Notes under the pieces: model-generated
What the model was told of the DNA's origin: nothing
What the model saw: the letters and a program-made list of their open reading frames with translations, nothing else
Database searches by the model: none
Position numbers and translations under genes: made by a program
In this document: positions 25,660-33,003 of the stretch, piece after piece
How positions within the stretch are numbered: the first letter of the stretch is position 1
How the letters are laid out: every line of letters begins with the position of its first letter
Assembly: GCA_965248035.1 (NCBI GenBank)
Contig: OZ252054.1
Location: forward strand, 186,001-250,000
DNA from: BJGV01 sp964194745
Lineage (GTDB): Bacteria > Pseudomonadota > Gammaproteobacteria > Burkholderiales > Nitrosomonadaceae
Direction: 5' to 3'
DNA: 64,000 nucleotides

Positions 25660-25959
25660 TCATTCTTTAAATCTTGCTTTAGGAATGGGGTTGCCTGGTA
25701 TTCTCTCAACTTCATGAAACAACTTATTGGTGATCGAGAGTGCAACAGGTGGTTGTGTCTGCCCTGATAGTACTAATAGCCATACCTTCCCACGGAACAA
25801 TGCAGATAGCCTCTCTTCCCATGACATCTTCCATCAGCTCACACACTGCTCGCCGTTAGACCAGATGTTTAGTGGCTGAACTGCGTCTACATCGGTTGAA
25901 TACTCTTGTTGTGGTGCTGTTAATGTTGCATTAGATTCTTTGAATTGAGTCGGCTTCAT
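25660..25959 (-). pseudogene. Small phage protein gene interrupted by an in-frame TGA
   Basis: From ATG 25959 (ATGA overlap with the upstream stop) the frame runs 41 codons to QCVS, meets TGA at 25834-25836, and then continues open in the same frame for 57 codons (WKMSWEERLSALFRGKVWLL onward) to TGA at 25660-25662. The downstream half, with WEERLSALFRGKVWLLVLSG and QTQPPVAL, looks like a genuine conserved small phage protein, and the expected residue at the stop is probably cysteine. A point mutation (TGC or TGT to TGA) is the simplest account; readthrough is possible. Confidence 0.65.
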
Positions 25960-26546
25960 CTGTTGGCCTTACTAATATAAAAAGCGACCTCTCTGTTAAA
26001 TACCTCAATAAACCTCTTCTTGATGATGGCCTTTACAGCTATATTGATCTCTCTCACATTGAACATCTGTGGGACATTGATAGTTCTAACTGGTGCTATT
26101 CCCCTACTCACGCCCACACGCTTAAAAATAGTGCGCCCTTTGTTACCTATGAATGACCCGGGTATGGTTTTCTTGCCCCCTCCTCTGGTAATTTGAAACC
26201 GTACCTCTTTACCATCATCAGCTTTTCTTCTCTTTTTAAGTTGTGCCAGGGATATGCTGCTCTCAACAAAAGCTATTAAATTAGCTGATCGCTTGCCTGT
26301 GCCCCTGAGAACGGCTGTAAACGCATTCGCTCCTTTGCGTCTGGCTCTTGATATAGCGATACGCTTCCTGACAAACCCCGCTTTTAACTTGTATTTATTA
26401 GTGATCTGCTTAATCATTGCGGTCTTGGCAATGGCGGTAGTCTTATTAATGGAAGATGCAAGCACTTTAATGCCAATATCTTTCTGTAGCCGCTTGAGCC
26501 TTTTTTCTACGTCACGAGTATTAATTTTTACTTTTACATGAAGCAT
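25956..26546 (-). CDS. Minor tail protein Z-like protein
   Basis: A 196-residue, very basic protein of the prophage minor tail Z type: N-terminal DVEKRLKRLQKDIGIKVLAS, a KTAMIKQITNKYKLKAGFVR segment and a C-terminal helix. In lambda gpZ acts at the tail-head end during tail completion. Here the gene is upstream of terminase rather than between head and tail genes, an unusual but known position in some temperate phages. Confidence 0.75.
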   Translation of the reverse strand: MLHVKVKINTRDVEKRLKRLQKDIGIKVLASSINKTTAIAKTAMIKQITNKYKLKAGFVRKRIAISRARRKGANAFTAVLRGTGKRSANLIAFVESSISLAQLKKRRKADDGKEVRFQITRGGGKKTIPGSFIGNKGRTIFKRVGVSRGIAPVRTINVPQMFNVREINIAVKAIIKKRFIEVFNREVAFYISKANR

Positions 26547-26719
26547 TATTTTCCCTCTGTATCATTTACGCATCATACCCACTACATATAGATGTAATTT
26601 TGTATAAACTAGCATTTTTTGACACTAATTACTATATATTGTGGTATTAAGACTAAACCCTTGACCTTCAGTATCAAAAACGATCTAGAATGACCGTCTG
26701 CAAAGTCTGGCTAATTGTT

Positions 26720-27082
26720 TTACAGCGTCCGCGAAAAGAGCCAGCTCACGCATACACCTTTAATTTTCCAGTTAAGCATTGCTCGCTTAACAGAAATTTC
26801 TGGGTCTTGAATTACTTGAATCCGCTCATAACCAACCTTAGCTAGCCACCTTTTGAAATTCTCAGCTTTTGGAGAAGGGATAGACTGAACTATTCTGAAT
26901 AACGTCTCAACATTTACAGCATCTGTGGCGTATGTTTTTCCATCTGCGGAAGGCATTTTCAGTTGTACGTTTTTATCGTACAACTCAGATATCCTTCTTT
27001 TCCAGACACTTGTCGTTTCATATCTGTCCAATATTTCATGAAAGCTCCTGTATGAAGGCGGGTTTGAAGTTATTCCATGCAT
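26720..27082 (-). pseudogene. Truncated antirepressor/DinD-like protein
   Basis: Residues about 40-105 of this 120-residue ORF (QLKMPSADGKTYATDAVNVE, then ETLFRIVQSIPSPKAENFKR) match the core shared by DinD-like and phage antirepressor (Bro-N related) proteins. Full-length members are usually at least twice as long, with N-terminal DNA-binding strands and a C-terminal extension; both are missing here and the tail (GVCVSWLFSRTL) is unlike them. It is probably a decayed remnant. It overlaps the ninB gene by 13 bp. Confidence 0.55.
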
Positions 27083-27507
27083 ACCCTAAATCCTGTCTCA
27101 CTCCATGCCACATCATTCCCGGTTCCCCATGCATAGAGATATTCAACAAACTCGCTTGCCTCTGCTTTTTTAAAATCCCTTGACTGAACGCCAAGCTGTA
27201 CGAATCCCGACCCGTCCAGATTAGGAAGTATTCTCCCCCACCCTCTCAATGGACTTCCCTCAGCTACTTTAATCCTGGCGAATGCGTCAATCAGTAAACG
27301 TTTCCAGTCCTCAACAGAGAATCTCCTGCCCATAAACCTGCATTGCCTGGCTATATCCGAAATTTGCGCATGGATCTTGGCATTCTGCTCCAGATTACGA
27401 TTGGGTTCCGTAATAGTCACCACATACCCCTCATGGGCGTTTTTAATCGCCTCACAAGCGCCCCGTCTGGCTTGATCGTGGATGAGGCGGAAGGTTTGTT
27501 TATTCAC
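27070..27507 (-). CDS. ninB: NinB-type recombination protein
   Basis: A 145-residue homologue of lambda NinB (Orf), a ssDNA/SSB-interacting mediator of phage recombination that can replace RecFOR. The N-terminal VTITEPNRNLEQNAKIHAQI and central RRFSVEDWKRLLIDAFA are characteristic. It lies in the nin-like region between replication and terminase genes and overlaps the nuclease gene by 4 bp, as part of the leftward delayed-early operon. Confidence 0.9.
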   Translation of the reverse strand: MNKQTFRLIHDQARRGACEAIKNAHEGYVVTITEPNRNLEQNAKIHAQISDIARQCRFMGRRFSVEDWKRLLIDAFARIKVAEGSPLRGWGRILPNLDGSGFVQLGVQSRDFKKAEASEFVEYLYAWGTGNDVAWSETGFRVCME

Positions 27508-27872
27508 AATGTTTCCCTTATCAACATACAGGCGGACAGAAATGGCAAGATAACCGTATAGTCACCGTATAACCTGTCATTTATGCCCGATAACCTCATT
27601 ATCGCTTGCCAGGGTTGTCTACTTTGCCTGTAAAAAAGTATTGGCTCCTCGCCTTCTCCGCATTGATCCAAAGTTTGTTGCCACCACGCATTACAATTTA
27701 ATTTCTCCTGGCGTTTACACTCAACCGACCACCCGGGAATTTGTATACAATCAGCACCCCCTCCCCTTGCCTGGGAAAGATTACGTTTCACCACAAAGCC
27801 AAGCTCCCCAGAGAGCAGTTTGAATAATTCTCGCTCTCCTGCGTTTCCCTTGTTTCGCTGGCTGGCGCTCAT
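27504..27872 (-). CDS. PD-(D/E)XK nuclease (Holliday junction resolvase-like)
   Basis: The chosen start is ATG 27872, which overlaps the methyltransferase stop (ATGA); an upstream in-frame ATG at 27950 would lie inside that gene. The 122-residue product has QRNKGNAGERELFKLLSGEL, an ARGGGADCIQ segment and VECKRQE, the E-D-ExK set of small PD-(D/E)XK resolvases. It likely resolves phage recombination or packaging intermediates, together with NinB and RecT. Located where lambda has the nin-region resolvase. Confidence 0.78.
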   Translation of the reverse strand: MSASQRNKGNAGERELFKLLSGELGFVVKRNLSQARGGGADCIQIPGWSVECKRQEKLNCNAWWQQTLDQCGEGEEPILFYRQSRQPWQAIMRLSGINDRLYGDYTVILPFLSACMLIRETL

Positions 27873-28777
27873 ATAAACACCAGCCCTTTTTGCGCGGTCC
27901 TGTCTTTTTGCAAGGATTCGTATTCTCTGTTTAGTTCGCAACCTATCCATTGTCTTCCCAGGGATTCACAAACCTGGCCAGTAGTGCCACTTCCAAAGAA
28001 TGGATCAAGCACGACATCATCAGGACGTGATCCGGCAAGTATGCAAGGTTTAATTAATTCGGAAGGAAATGTGGCAAAGTGAGCCCCACTATACGGTTTG
28101 GTAGCGATTGACCAAACAGACCTCTTGTTACGGGTTTCGTAATTGTTGGTTTTTAGTCCGCCCATTCTCTTTCGTCCCGGAGTGTTATTAAGCCTGGTTG
28201 AGTCACGATCACGAAAAGTATTGTCTTTAGTCAGCGTCTTTTCTCTTATAGCTTCACTGTCATAGTAATATTTTGAATTTTTGGTCAGCAGGAAAAGGTA
28301 TTCATGGCTCCTGGTACAACGATCAGTTACGGATTCGGGCATTGGATTCGGCTTGGACCAGATAACATCCTGCCTGAGATACCAACCATCATTACGTAAC
28401 GCAAAAGCCAGCATCCAGGGAATACCAATCAAGTCTTTTGGTTTTAACCATGAGGGACGTTTTCTAACTGTCGATCTATTCTCTAATGACAGCCTTTTAT
28501 TTCCATTGAATCCTGATCCCTGGTTTGCGTTATAACTGTCGCCAATATTCAGCCACAGCACACCATCATCATTAAGCAAATCACGTACCAGCCTGAATAC
28601 TCTCACCATGTTCTTAATAAACTCTTCCGGTGTTGCCTCAAGCCCCAATTGACCCCCGTGTCCGTAGTCCCTTAGTCCATAGTAAGGTGGAGAGGTAACG
28701 CACATTTGTACCTTCACGCCATCAGCGATCATCTGTCGCATGGATTCCCTACAATCGCCAAAAAATACCTTACTCAC
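27869..28777 (-). CDS. Site-specific DNA methyltransferase (amino-methylating)
   Basis: GTG 28777 is preferred because it overlaps the upstream stop (GTGA) and follows AAGGAG by 5 nt; an upstream ATG at 28861 exists in frame. The protein has motif IV TSPPYYGLRDYG near residue 28 and motif I DPFFGSGTTG near residue 260, the order of beta-class N6-adenine/N4-cytosine methyltransferases. No restriction partner adjoins it, so it is probably an orphan enzyme that protects phage DNA or regulates. It lies in the early operon. Confidence 0.85.
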   Translation of the reverse strand: MSKVFFGDCRESMRQMIADGVKVQMCVTSPPYYGLRDYGHGGQLGLEATPEEFIKNMVRVFRLVRDLLNDDGVLWLNIGDSYNANQGSGFNGNKRLSLENRSTVRKRPSWLKPKDLIGIPWMLAFALRNDGWYLRQDVIWSKPNPMPESVTDRCTRSHEYLFLLTKNSKYYYDSEAIREKTLTKDNTFRDRDSTRLNNTPGRKRMGGLKTNNYETRNKRSVWSIATKPYSGAHFATFPSELIKPCILAGSRPDDVVLDPFFGSGTTGQVCESLGRQWIGCELNREYESLQKDRTAQKGLVFI

Positions 28778-28935
28778 TTCTTCTCCTTCTTGGTCTTCAC
28801 AGCGATGTACTGATACATTGGAGGTAATTTGCAGTAAGTATTTGAGATTTTGTTTTCCCATTCTCTCTTTTGCTTTTCTTCAGAAGTTTCTTTGCAATAA
28901 CCTGTTACAAGTTTTTCAGCTATAACTTTGTCCAA
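28774..28935 (-). CDS. Small hypothetical protein (53 aa), TTG start
   Basis: The frame runs from TTG 28935, 8 nt after GAGGTGG, to a TGA overlapping the methyltransferase GTG. The product is charged and helical (KETSEEKQKREWENKIS). The first seven codons lie in a 22-bp repeat that also occurs at 30046-30067, where the same codons begin with ATG and soon diverge. The gene seems to have been cut from its original ATG and RBS by insertion of the two membrane-protein genes and now uses TTG. Confidence 0.6.
   Translation of the reverse strand: MDKVIAEKLVTGYCKETSEEKQKREWENKISNTYCKLPPMYQYIAVKTKKEKK
28913..28934. repeat. 22-bp direct repeat, left copy of the membrane-protein cassette
   Basis: Identical to 30046-30067. 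The two copies bracket about 1.1 kb holding the two related membrane-protein genes. It encodes DKVIAE of the small gene here. Confidence 0.85.
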
Positions 28936-28989
28936 CTAAGTTTCCACCTCGACCACCGGAAAGAAGAAATAAGCAACCTGTTGACCGCC

Positions 28990-29469
28990 CTAAGAAGCCA
29001 CAACCGCCAGTCCGATAAACATTGGCGTAATAATAGTCAATGCTCTGCAAATATTCAGCCAGTAACCGACAGAGTCGTTTCTGCTACGGTTAAATTCAAT
29101 GCAAATTTGGCTGTTCACAAGTTCAGCTTTTAGCGTTTCTGATAGATCCATATCAAAAGCTTTTATCAGATTCGCCGGATCATTTGCCGGACCCATAATT
29201 TCTTTTGACCACATGACTTGCCTCACCAAAATAGCGGCCACAAAAAATAACCATACCGAAGTCGCTGCCATTGCATAATTCAGCCAATGATCAGTATTCT
29301 TTTCAAAAAGATTTACCGAATAAGCCAGAGAACCCCCTGCCCCGACAAATAACAGGTTGAGCAGTGATACGGCCTGTCGCTCCATGGCATCTGCGCATTG
29401 CATCTGAAAATCAGCAGTTATTCCTGCCTGATCCCATACCCATTTTATTGATTCTGTATTACATTTCAT
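28990..29469 (-). CDS. Three-helix membrane protein A of the inserted cassette
   Basis: A 159-residue protein with three membrane segments: residues about 36-56 (LLNLLFVGAGGSLAYSVN), 63-85 (NYAMAATSVWLFFVAAILV) and 140-158. A hydrophilic helical region of about 50 residues lies between helices 2 and 3. The neighbouring gene at 29551 encodes a protein of the same length and plan, with matching GGG/AGG helix 1, S-V-W/Y-LF helix 2 and N/D-E/D-P-x-NL in the loop. No family is recognised. In this prophage setting, superinfection exclusion or abortive infection is a guess. Confidence 0.65.
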   Translation of the reverse strand: MKCNTESIKWVWDQAGITADFQMQCADAMERQAVSLLNLLFVGAGGSLAYSVNLFEKNTDHWLNYAMAATSVWLFFVAAILVRQVMWSKEIMGPANDPANLIKAFDMDLSETLKAELVNSQICIEFNRSRNDSVGYWLNICRALTIITPMFIGLAVVAS

Positions 29470-29550
29470 TTTTTATCTCCGTGATTTACACAATGGTTGA
29501 TGACAAGAAAAACCCAGTCCCGGAGCCAGATCAGAAACAGAAAGTTCACA

Positions 29551-29997
29551 CTAAAAAATCCACCACGCGATAAAACCAATTATCGGTGTTGCGCACAGAC
29601 ATAGAAGCACCCGGTTAAACCATTGTCCTCTGATGCGGTTTATGCGACTTGCGGATTTGATTCTTTCCTGCATGTTGCATAGTTCAAATTCACGCAGAGC
29701 ATCCAGCTCATATCCTGCCTGATTAAGATTCTCAGGCTCATTCCAGGTAGCCGGATACGCGCCCGTCTGGACACACTTTATAACAAGTATTCCAGCCAGC
29801 AGGAACAGATACACGCTGGTCATCAAAGCGGGGGTCGTATACATCGTACTATTGGCAGCCAGATACAAGGCAGCTCCGCCTCCTGAAAGAATAAGGGATA
29901 AAAAAATATTGACCTGCCAGCGAATAAGATCTGCATTCTCAGAACGCTTCTTCAGATTCTCAATTGCAGCCCGTTCTATCCAGTCCAGTTTGTCCAT
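29551..29997 (-). CDS. Three-helix membrane protein B of the inserted cassette
   Basis: A 148-residue relative of the protein at 28990: helices near residues 28-48 (NIFLSLILSGGGAALYLAAN), 55-76 (SVYLFLLAGILVIKCV) and 130-148, with an acidic helical loop (ELDALREFELCNMQERIKSA) between helices 2 and 3. The N-terminal helix (DWIERAAIENLKKRSEN) is charged. The two genes are about 80 bp apart and each has its own RBS. They may form a hetero-oligomer. No enzymatic motif is visible. Confidence 0.65.
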   Translation of the reverse strand: MDKLDWIERAAIENLKKRSENADLIRWQVNIFLSLILSGGGAALYLAANSTMYTTPALMTSVYLFLLAGILVIKCVQTGAYPATWNEPENLNQAGYELDALREFELCNMQERIKSASRINRIRGQWFNRVLLCLCATPIIGFIAWWIF

Positions 29998-30045
29998 GAT
30001 TTTTCTCCTTGTTTGTAGCGTTTTAACTTTTCTGACTCAACCTGG

Positions 30046-30067
30046 TTTTCAGCTATAACTTTGTCCA
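30046..30067. repeat. 22-bp direct repeat, right copy of the membrane-protein cassette
   Basis: Identical to 28913-28934. On the minus strand it spans the last codons of the gene at 30053-30484 and an ATG-started copy of the first codons of the small gene (MDKVIAE), which then diverges after Glu. This shows where the cassette entered. Confidence 0.85.
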
Positions 30068-30484
30068 TGTATCTTTAAGCAAATCAGGTTGATCCGGATC
30101 AGGCGTTGGTAAATCACCCCCTAAGTATTTAGATGAATTCGGCAAAACAAGTAACACCATATCGCCTTGCGCATCAGCCAAATCATGTCTATCTGCTGAA
30201 TCTTTTTGTACTTGAGTAACCGCCCTGATCCCATCCTTAAAAGTTACGCTTTCGAGTACTGCTTTCATATGCGGCCTTGCATCGGCAGCAATAATCAAGA
30301 CTGTCTGACGTACCGACTCAGTTACTTTTTCCGTGATTTCATCCAGAAGCTTTTCTTGATCTGCCTCCGGCAGCGAACCCCAGCCCACAGGCATTGATTT
30401 AACCGGTCCAAGGATTACCCTTAGCAAATCTCCAAGTAAAAATTTTTCACTTATCTTGATTGTTTCTTCAATAACCGCACTCAT
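30053..30484 (-). CDS. Conserved phage protein of the replication region
   Basis: A 143-residue soluble protein. The C-terminal half (VTFKDGIRAVTQVQKDSADR then HDLADAQGDMVLLVL) resembles a conserved protein found near replication genes in several betaproteobacterial prophages. The N-terminal half is helical. It follows the P-like gene and is followed directly by the cassette of membrane proteins. No function is known to me. Confidence 0.6.
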   Translation of the reverse strand: MSAVIEETIKISEKFLLGDLLRVILGPVKSMPVGWGSLPEADQEKLLDEITEKVTESVRQTVLIIAADARPHMKAVLESVTFKDGIRAVTQVQKDSADRHDLADAQGDMVLLVLPNSSKYLGGDLPTPDPDQPDLLKDTWTKL

Positions 30485-30495
30485 TTTTCTCTCCT

Positions 30496-30930
30496 TTATA
30501 AATTGGCAAACAATTTTTCTTTCACAATCTGTAGCCTCTCCAATCCTTCCTTCATTCCTTTCTTAGTAATTTTGTTTCCCTTTGGAAAATTCCTGTGCAT
30601 AACTGGTACCGTTACCCTGCAAGCCTTTAAAAACTCAGTTAGGGAAGGTGGCCAGTCATACATTTTTCTGCACTCGGTAATTCCAGACTTAACCTGGTGA
30701 GGTAGTATTCTTTCTTCCTCAAACGCCTCCGCCCAGGTGTGCCGCCAGCAGCTGAGACTCATCTCTGTAGGGTGTGCGGAACGCCAGCGCAACGGGTACA
30801 TCGCATCCAGTCTGGCGTACAAATGATCCATCAAACTCACACCGTTTTCGATGTCGGTCTGCAACCAGATATTTTTTTCGTACTTTATTTTTAAAGACAA
30901 ATCTGCTTCAGAGATCGATAATTTTTTCAT
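30496..30930 (-). CDS. Replication protein P-like helicase loader
   Basis: A 144-residue protein with a W/F-rich helical pattern of the phage replication protein P family: a central WRHTWAEAFEEERILPHQVK and then CRKMYDWPPSLTEFLKAC, the conserved PPS/T-x-x-EF end. P-type proteins load the host DnaB helicase at the phage origin through the O-type initiator. It lies directly downstream of the O-like gene, as in lambda, and is on the short side for the family. Confidence 0.72.
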   Translation of the reverse strand: MKKLSISEADLSLKIKYEKNIWLQTDIENGVSLMDHLYARLDAMYPLRWRSAHPTEMSLSCWRHTWAEAFEEERILPHQVKSGITECRKMYDWPPSLTEFLKACRVTVPVMHRNFPKGNKITKKGMKEGLERLQIVKEKLFANL

Positions 30931-30955
30931 TTCTGAGCCTCGCTTTTCGTTCTTC

Positions 30956-31876
30956 CTAGATAAAAGTTAAGCCGTCAAACTTCTGGTTCTTACTGCTTCT
31001 GATGTCATGCTCATTGCGTACCCAGTTGCGCCAGGCACGGCACCAGTTCAGCTTTTTGCTTCTCGCCTGATTCGCATTCGCAAGCCAGTGATCTTTAAAT
31101 TTTTCGGCTACTTTTTTCACGTCCACAATGCTCCAGTCTGGTTTTTCAGATAACGCCCATTCGCCCCATTCGGTCGGTAAAAACCAGTCTGCAGGCAGGG
31201 TGGAACCACGAATTTTGGGCGCAATTCTGGATTCGACGGGCGCGGTCTGCGCTGTAAGCGCGGACATATCTTCTGACTTTGACTTTGACTTTGACTTTGA
31301 TTTTGACTTTGAAGTAGAAGAAGAAGAAGAAGAAGAAGAAGAAGAACTACCCGCGCGGGAGGGTGATGGGTCAGGTGATGGGTCAGGTGATGGGTTAGGT
31401 GATGGGTTAGGTGATGGGTTGGATGTACCCTTTGGTGCTGCACCAATGCCCCCCTTTGGTGAAAGGTTAGGTGATGGGTTAGGTGAAGATAACTCACCGG
31501 ATCGGGACGCTCTTTTGTACTCATCTATCACCATTCGGGAGGAATACCAGATGGGTCCTTCTTGTGCTGCAATCAACGTGACTGCCGGGCCATCTGTCCT
31601 TCCATGGCGGGGAACAAAGACCAGTTCTTCACAAGTTTCACCCGCATCGCATCCCTTTAATATTCCTTTCGATACGAGACCGTATATTTTCCGATAACTA
31701 CAACCGATCGCCTGTGCCATTTCTTTTACATTCCAGCGTACAATTCCATAGGAATTTTGATCATGAAGCAGACATAAAACATCAATCCAAATGCCTTTTT
31801 CTTCATGCGTACATCTGCGAAGATTGCTGTTAGATTGCCAGTCGCCCGGGTAAAACTGAAATGACGGACGTTTCAT
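30956..31876 (-). CDS. Replication initiator O-like protein with internal DNA repeats
   Basis: A 306-residue protein. The N-terminal 100 residues (FQFYPGDWQSNSNLRRCTHE) contain a DUF1376-like start and a winged-helix-type region (MAQAIGCSYRKIYGLVSKGI). Residues about 130-200 are low complexity: SPNP/SPDP units, a serine run and (SK)n. Residues about 220-300 have PADWFLPTEWGEWAL and an LNWCRAWRNWVRN end typical of phage replication proteins. Initiators of this kind often carry the origin in their own gene, and the DNA repeats here are candidates. Confidence 0.75.
   Translation of the reverse strand: MKRPSFQFYPGDWQSNSNLRRCTHEEKGIWIDVLCLLHDQNSYGIVRWNVKEMAQAIGCSYRKIYGLVSKGILKGCDAGETCEELVFVPRHGRTDGPAVTLIAAQEGPIWYSSRMVIDEYKRASRSGELSSPNPSPNLSPKGGIGAAPKGTSNPSPNPSPNPSPDPSPDPSPSRAGSSSSSSSSSSSTSKSKSKSKSKSKSEDMSALTAQTAPVESRIAPKIRGSTLPADWFLPTEWGEWALSEKPDWSIVDVKKVAEKFKDHWLANANQARSKKLNWCRAWRNWVRNEHDIRSSKNQKFDGLTFI
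31275..31421. repeat. Three adjacent tandem repeat tracts inside the O-like gene; candidate origin
   Basis: GACTTT units occur about six times at 31275-31310 (one reads GATTTT), a GAA triplet run follows at about 31317-31346, and five 12-bp units (GGTGATGGGTCA/TTA) lie at 31362-31421. A sixth 12-bp unit is at 31470-31481. Iterons inside the initiator gene are the hallmark of lambda-type origins. The repeats also encode low-complexity protein, so both explanations remain. Confidence 0.6.
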
Positions 31877-32109
31877 TTATTTTTCTCCTTTCCTATCAGC
31901 CCACCCGGATACTTCTGTTGGTATTTACGCTCCAGCGCTGTCTCCATGACTACTATCAGTAAATTCATACGCCATTGATAGAGGCCATATGTTTCCCTGC
32001 CGGAATCATAGGTTATGCAATCGGCAAACATTTCTTCTGGTTTGGTAGGTAAAGCGAAACGGAATGGAATAACGTTAGAACGGTCGGGTGGGAGTGTAGG
32101 CGCGGACAT
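31873..32109 (-). CDS. Small phage protein (78 aa) before the O-like gene
   Basis: The ATG at 32109 follows AGGAAAAGG. A longer frame reaches 32406 but runs through the structured leader. The product starts MSAPTLPPDRSNVIPFRF, a pattern that in other prophages follows the Icd/C4 RNA leader and opens antirepressor-like or Ash-like proteins; here it is followed by a short helical part (YQWRMNLLIVVMETALERKY). It overlaps the O-like start by 4 bp. Confidence 0.6.
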   Translation of the reverse strand: MSAPTLPPDRSNVIPFRFALPTKPEEMFADCITYDSGRETYGLYQWRMNLLIVVMETALERKYQQKYPGGLIGKEKNK

Positions 32110-32114
32110 GGGCC

Positions 32115-32345
32115 TTTTCCTGTATTTTGATTGCGCCCGCACACTTCCTTTCAAAAAGGTGTTCGGGCAGTAACGAGTTGAAAGGCCGTCTACAGGAAAC
32201 GGCAGGCCCGAAGGCCTCCCGCTACGCCCGAACATAAAAAATCCGCTACCAGACGGCGCGGATTGTGAGCGCCTGTAAAGAAACGGGCTTTCAATCCCGA
32301 CAGACCTTTTAGTCTGTACGCTCATACTTGCACCCAAATATGAAT
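32115..32345 (-). ncRNA. C4-like antisense RNA / Icd-type structured leader
   Basis: On the minus strand the segment can form several stems: a perfect 9-bp long-range pair TGTTCGGGC/GCCCGAACA, enclosing a GGAGGCC-TTCG-GGCCTGCC hairpin and a further GC-rich stem, preceded by an ACAGAC/GTCTGT stem. The arrangement and the TTCGGGC/GCCCGAAC pairing recall the C4 antisense RNA of phages P1/P7 and related prophages, which acts on a downstream ant/icd mRNA. It precedes a gene starting MSAPTLPPDRSNVIPFRF, as expected. Boundaries are approximate. Confidence 0.5.
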
Positions 32346-32486
32346 TTGTCAAGTTATCCGTCCTCCGTCTCCTGTAATCTCCAATATGAAAAGAGTAATA
32401 GTTCATACCTGCACCTTATTTAGCGAGGATTCCAGTCATGGTAATATTTAATTTCCACATCAATACAAACCATAAAAGGAACCCCC

Positions 32487-32786
32487 ATGAAAAACGATAA
32501 AGATGCTGCTGTTACATATATCTTCGATGGCGTTGTTGCTACCGGCGGACTCGCTATAAATGAATCTCATGACCCTAAAACCTGGCATTTTATTGAAGCT
32601 AGTGCACAGCTTGATCCGGACATAGAAGGGCTCGGAGTTTTAAAAGTAAAAGTCAGCCTTCCCATTGCTAAAGCCTCCCTTGACGACAAAACCTTTCCTC
32701 AACTGCAACAACAGCTGCTTGAGTGGCTTCCTCAAGCCATTCGGGAGGAATCTTTGAAAGAGTGGTTTGAGAATCAGTTGCCTTAG
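32487..32786 (+). CDS. Hypothetical protein (99 aa), possibly real
   Basis: The ATG at 32487 follows AAAAGGAAC. The product has a beta-hairpin start (VTYIFDGVVATGGLAIN) and an amphipathic helical end. It is on the strand opposite to the early operon, and its 3' end overlaps the 3' end of the minus-strand ORF 32668-32922. No homology is recognised. One or both ORFs could be real. Confidence 0.4.
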   Translation: MKNDKDAAVTYIFDGVVATGGLAINESHDPKTWHFIEASAQLDPDIEGLGVLKVKVSLPIAKASLDDKTFPQLQQQLLEWLPQAIREESLKEWFENQLP

Positions 32787-32922
32787 TGATTTGCTCGAAC
32801 TCATTTACCAGTGACAACCTGATTTCACCAACCTGTAAGATTGAATCGGAAGAAGAATCACTATTCCTCATAAAACAACCAATTACATCGCTGATAATCT
32901 TATTTTGGTATTGAGTTATCAA
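32668..32922 (-). CDS. Hypothetical early protein (84 aa), TTG start
   Basis: TTG 32922 stands just after AAGGAGG, a strong RBS. The product is mostly helical (QYQNKIISDVIGCFMRNS). It lies in the leftward early operon between the CII-like gene and the C4-like leader. Function unknown. Its convergent overlap with 32487-32786 lowers confidence. Confidence 0.5.
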   Translation of the reverse strand: MITQYQNKIISDVIGCFMRNSDSSSDSILQVGEIRLSLVNEFEQITKATDSQTTLSKIPPEWLEEATQAAVVAVEERFCRQGRL

Positions 32923-33003
32923 TCTGCCTCCTTTTAATCAGGCGGAGTTCCGACTATGCTTACGCACACCCCGCTGCGGTGTTTTCTCTTTAGGGAGAAA
33001 AAT

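Noticed and set aside
31117..31524. Histidine/leucine-rich minus-strand ORF in another frame of the O-like gene
   Set aside because: It arises from the tandem repeats read out of frame; the O-like frame has domains on both sides of the repeats.
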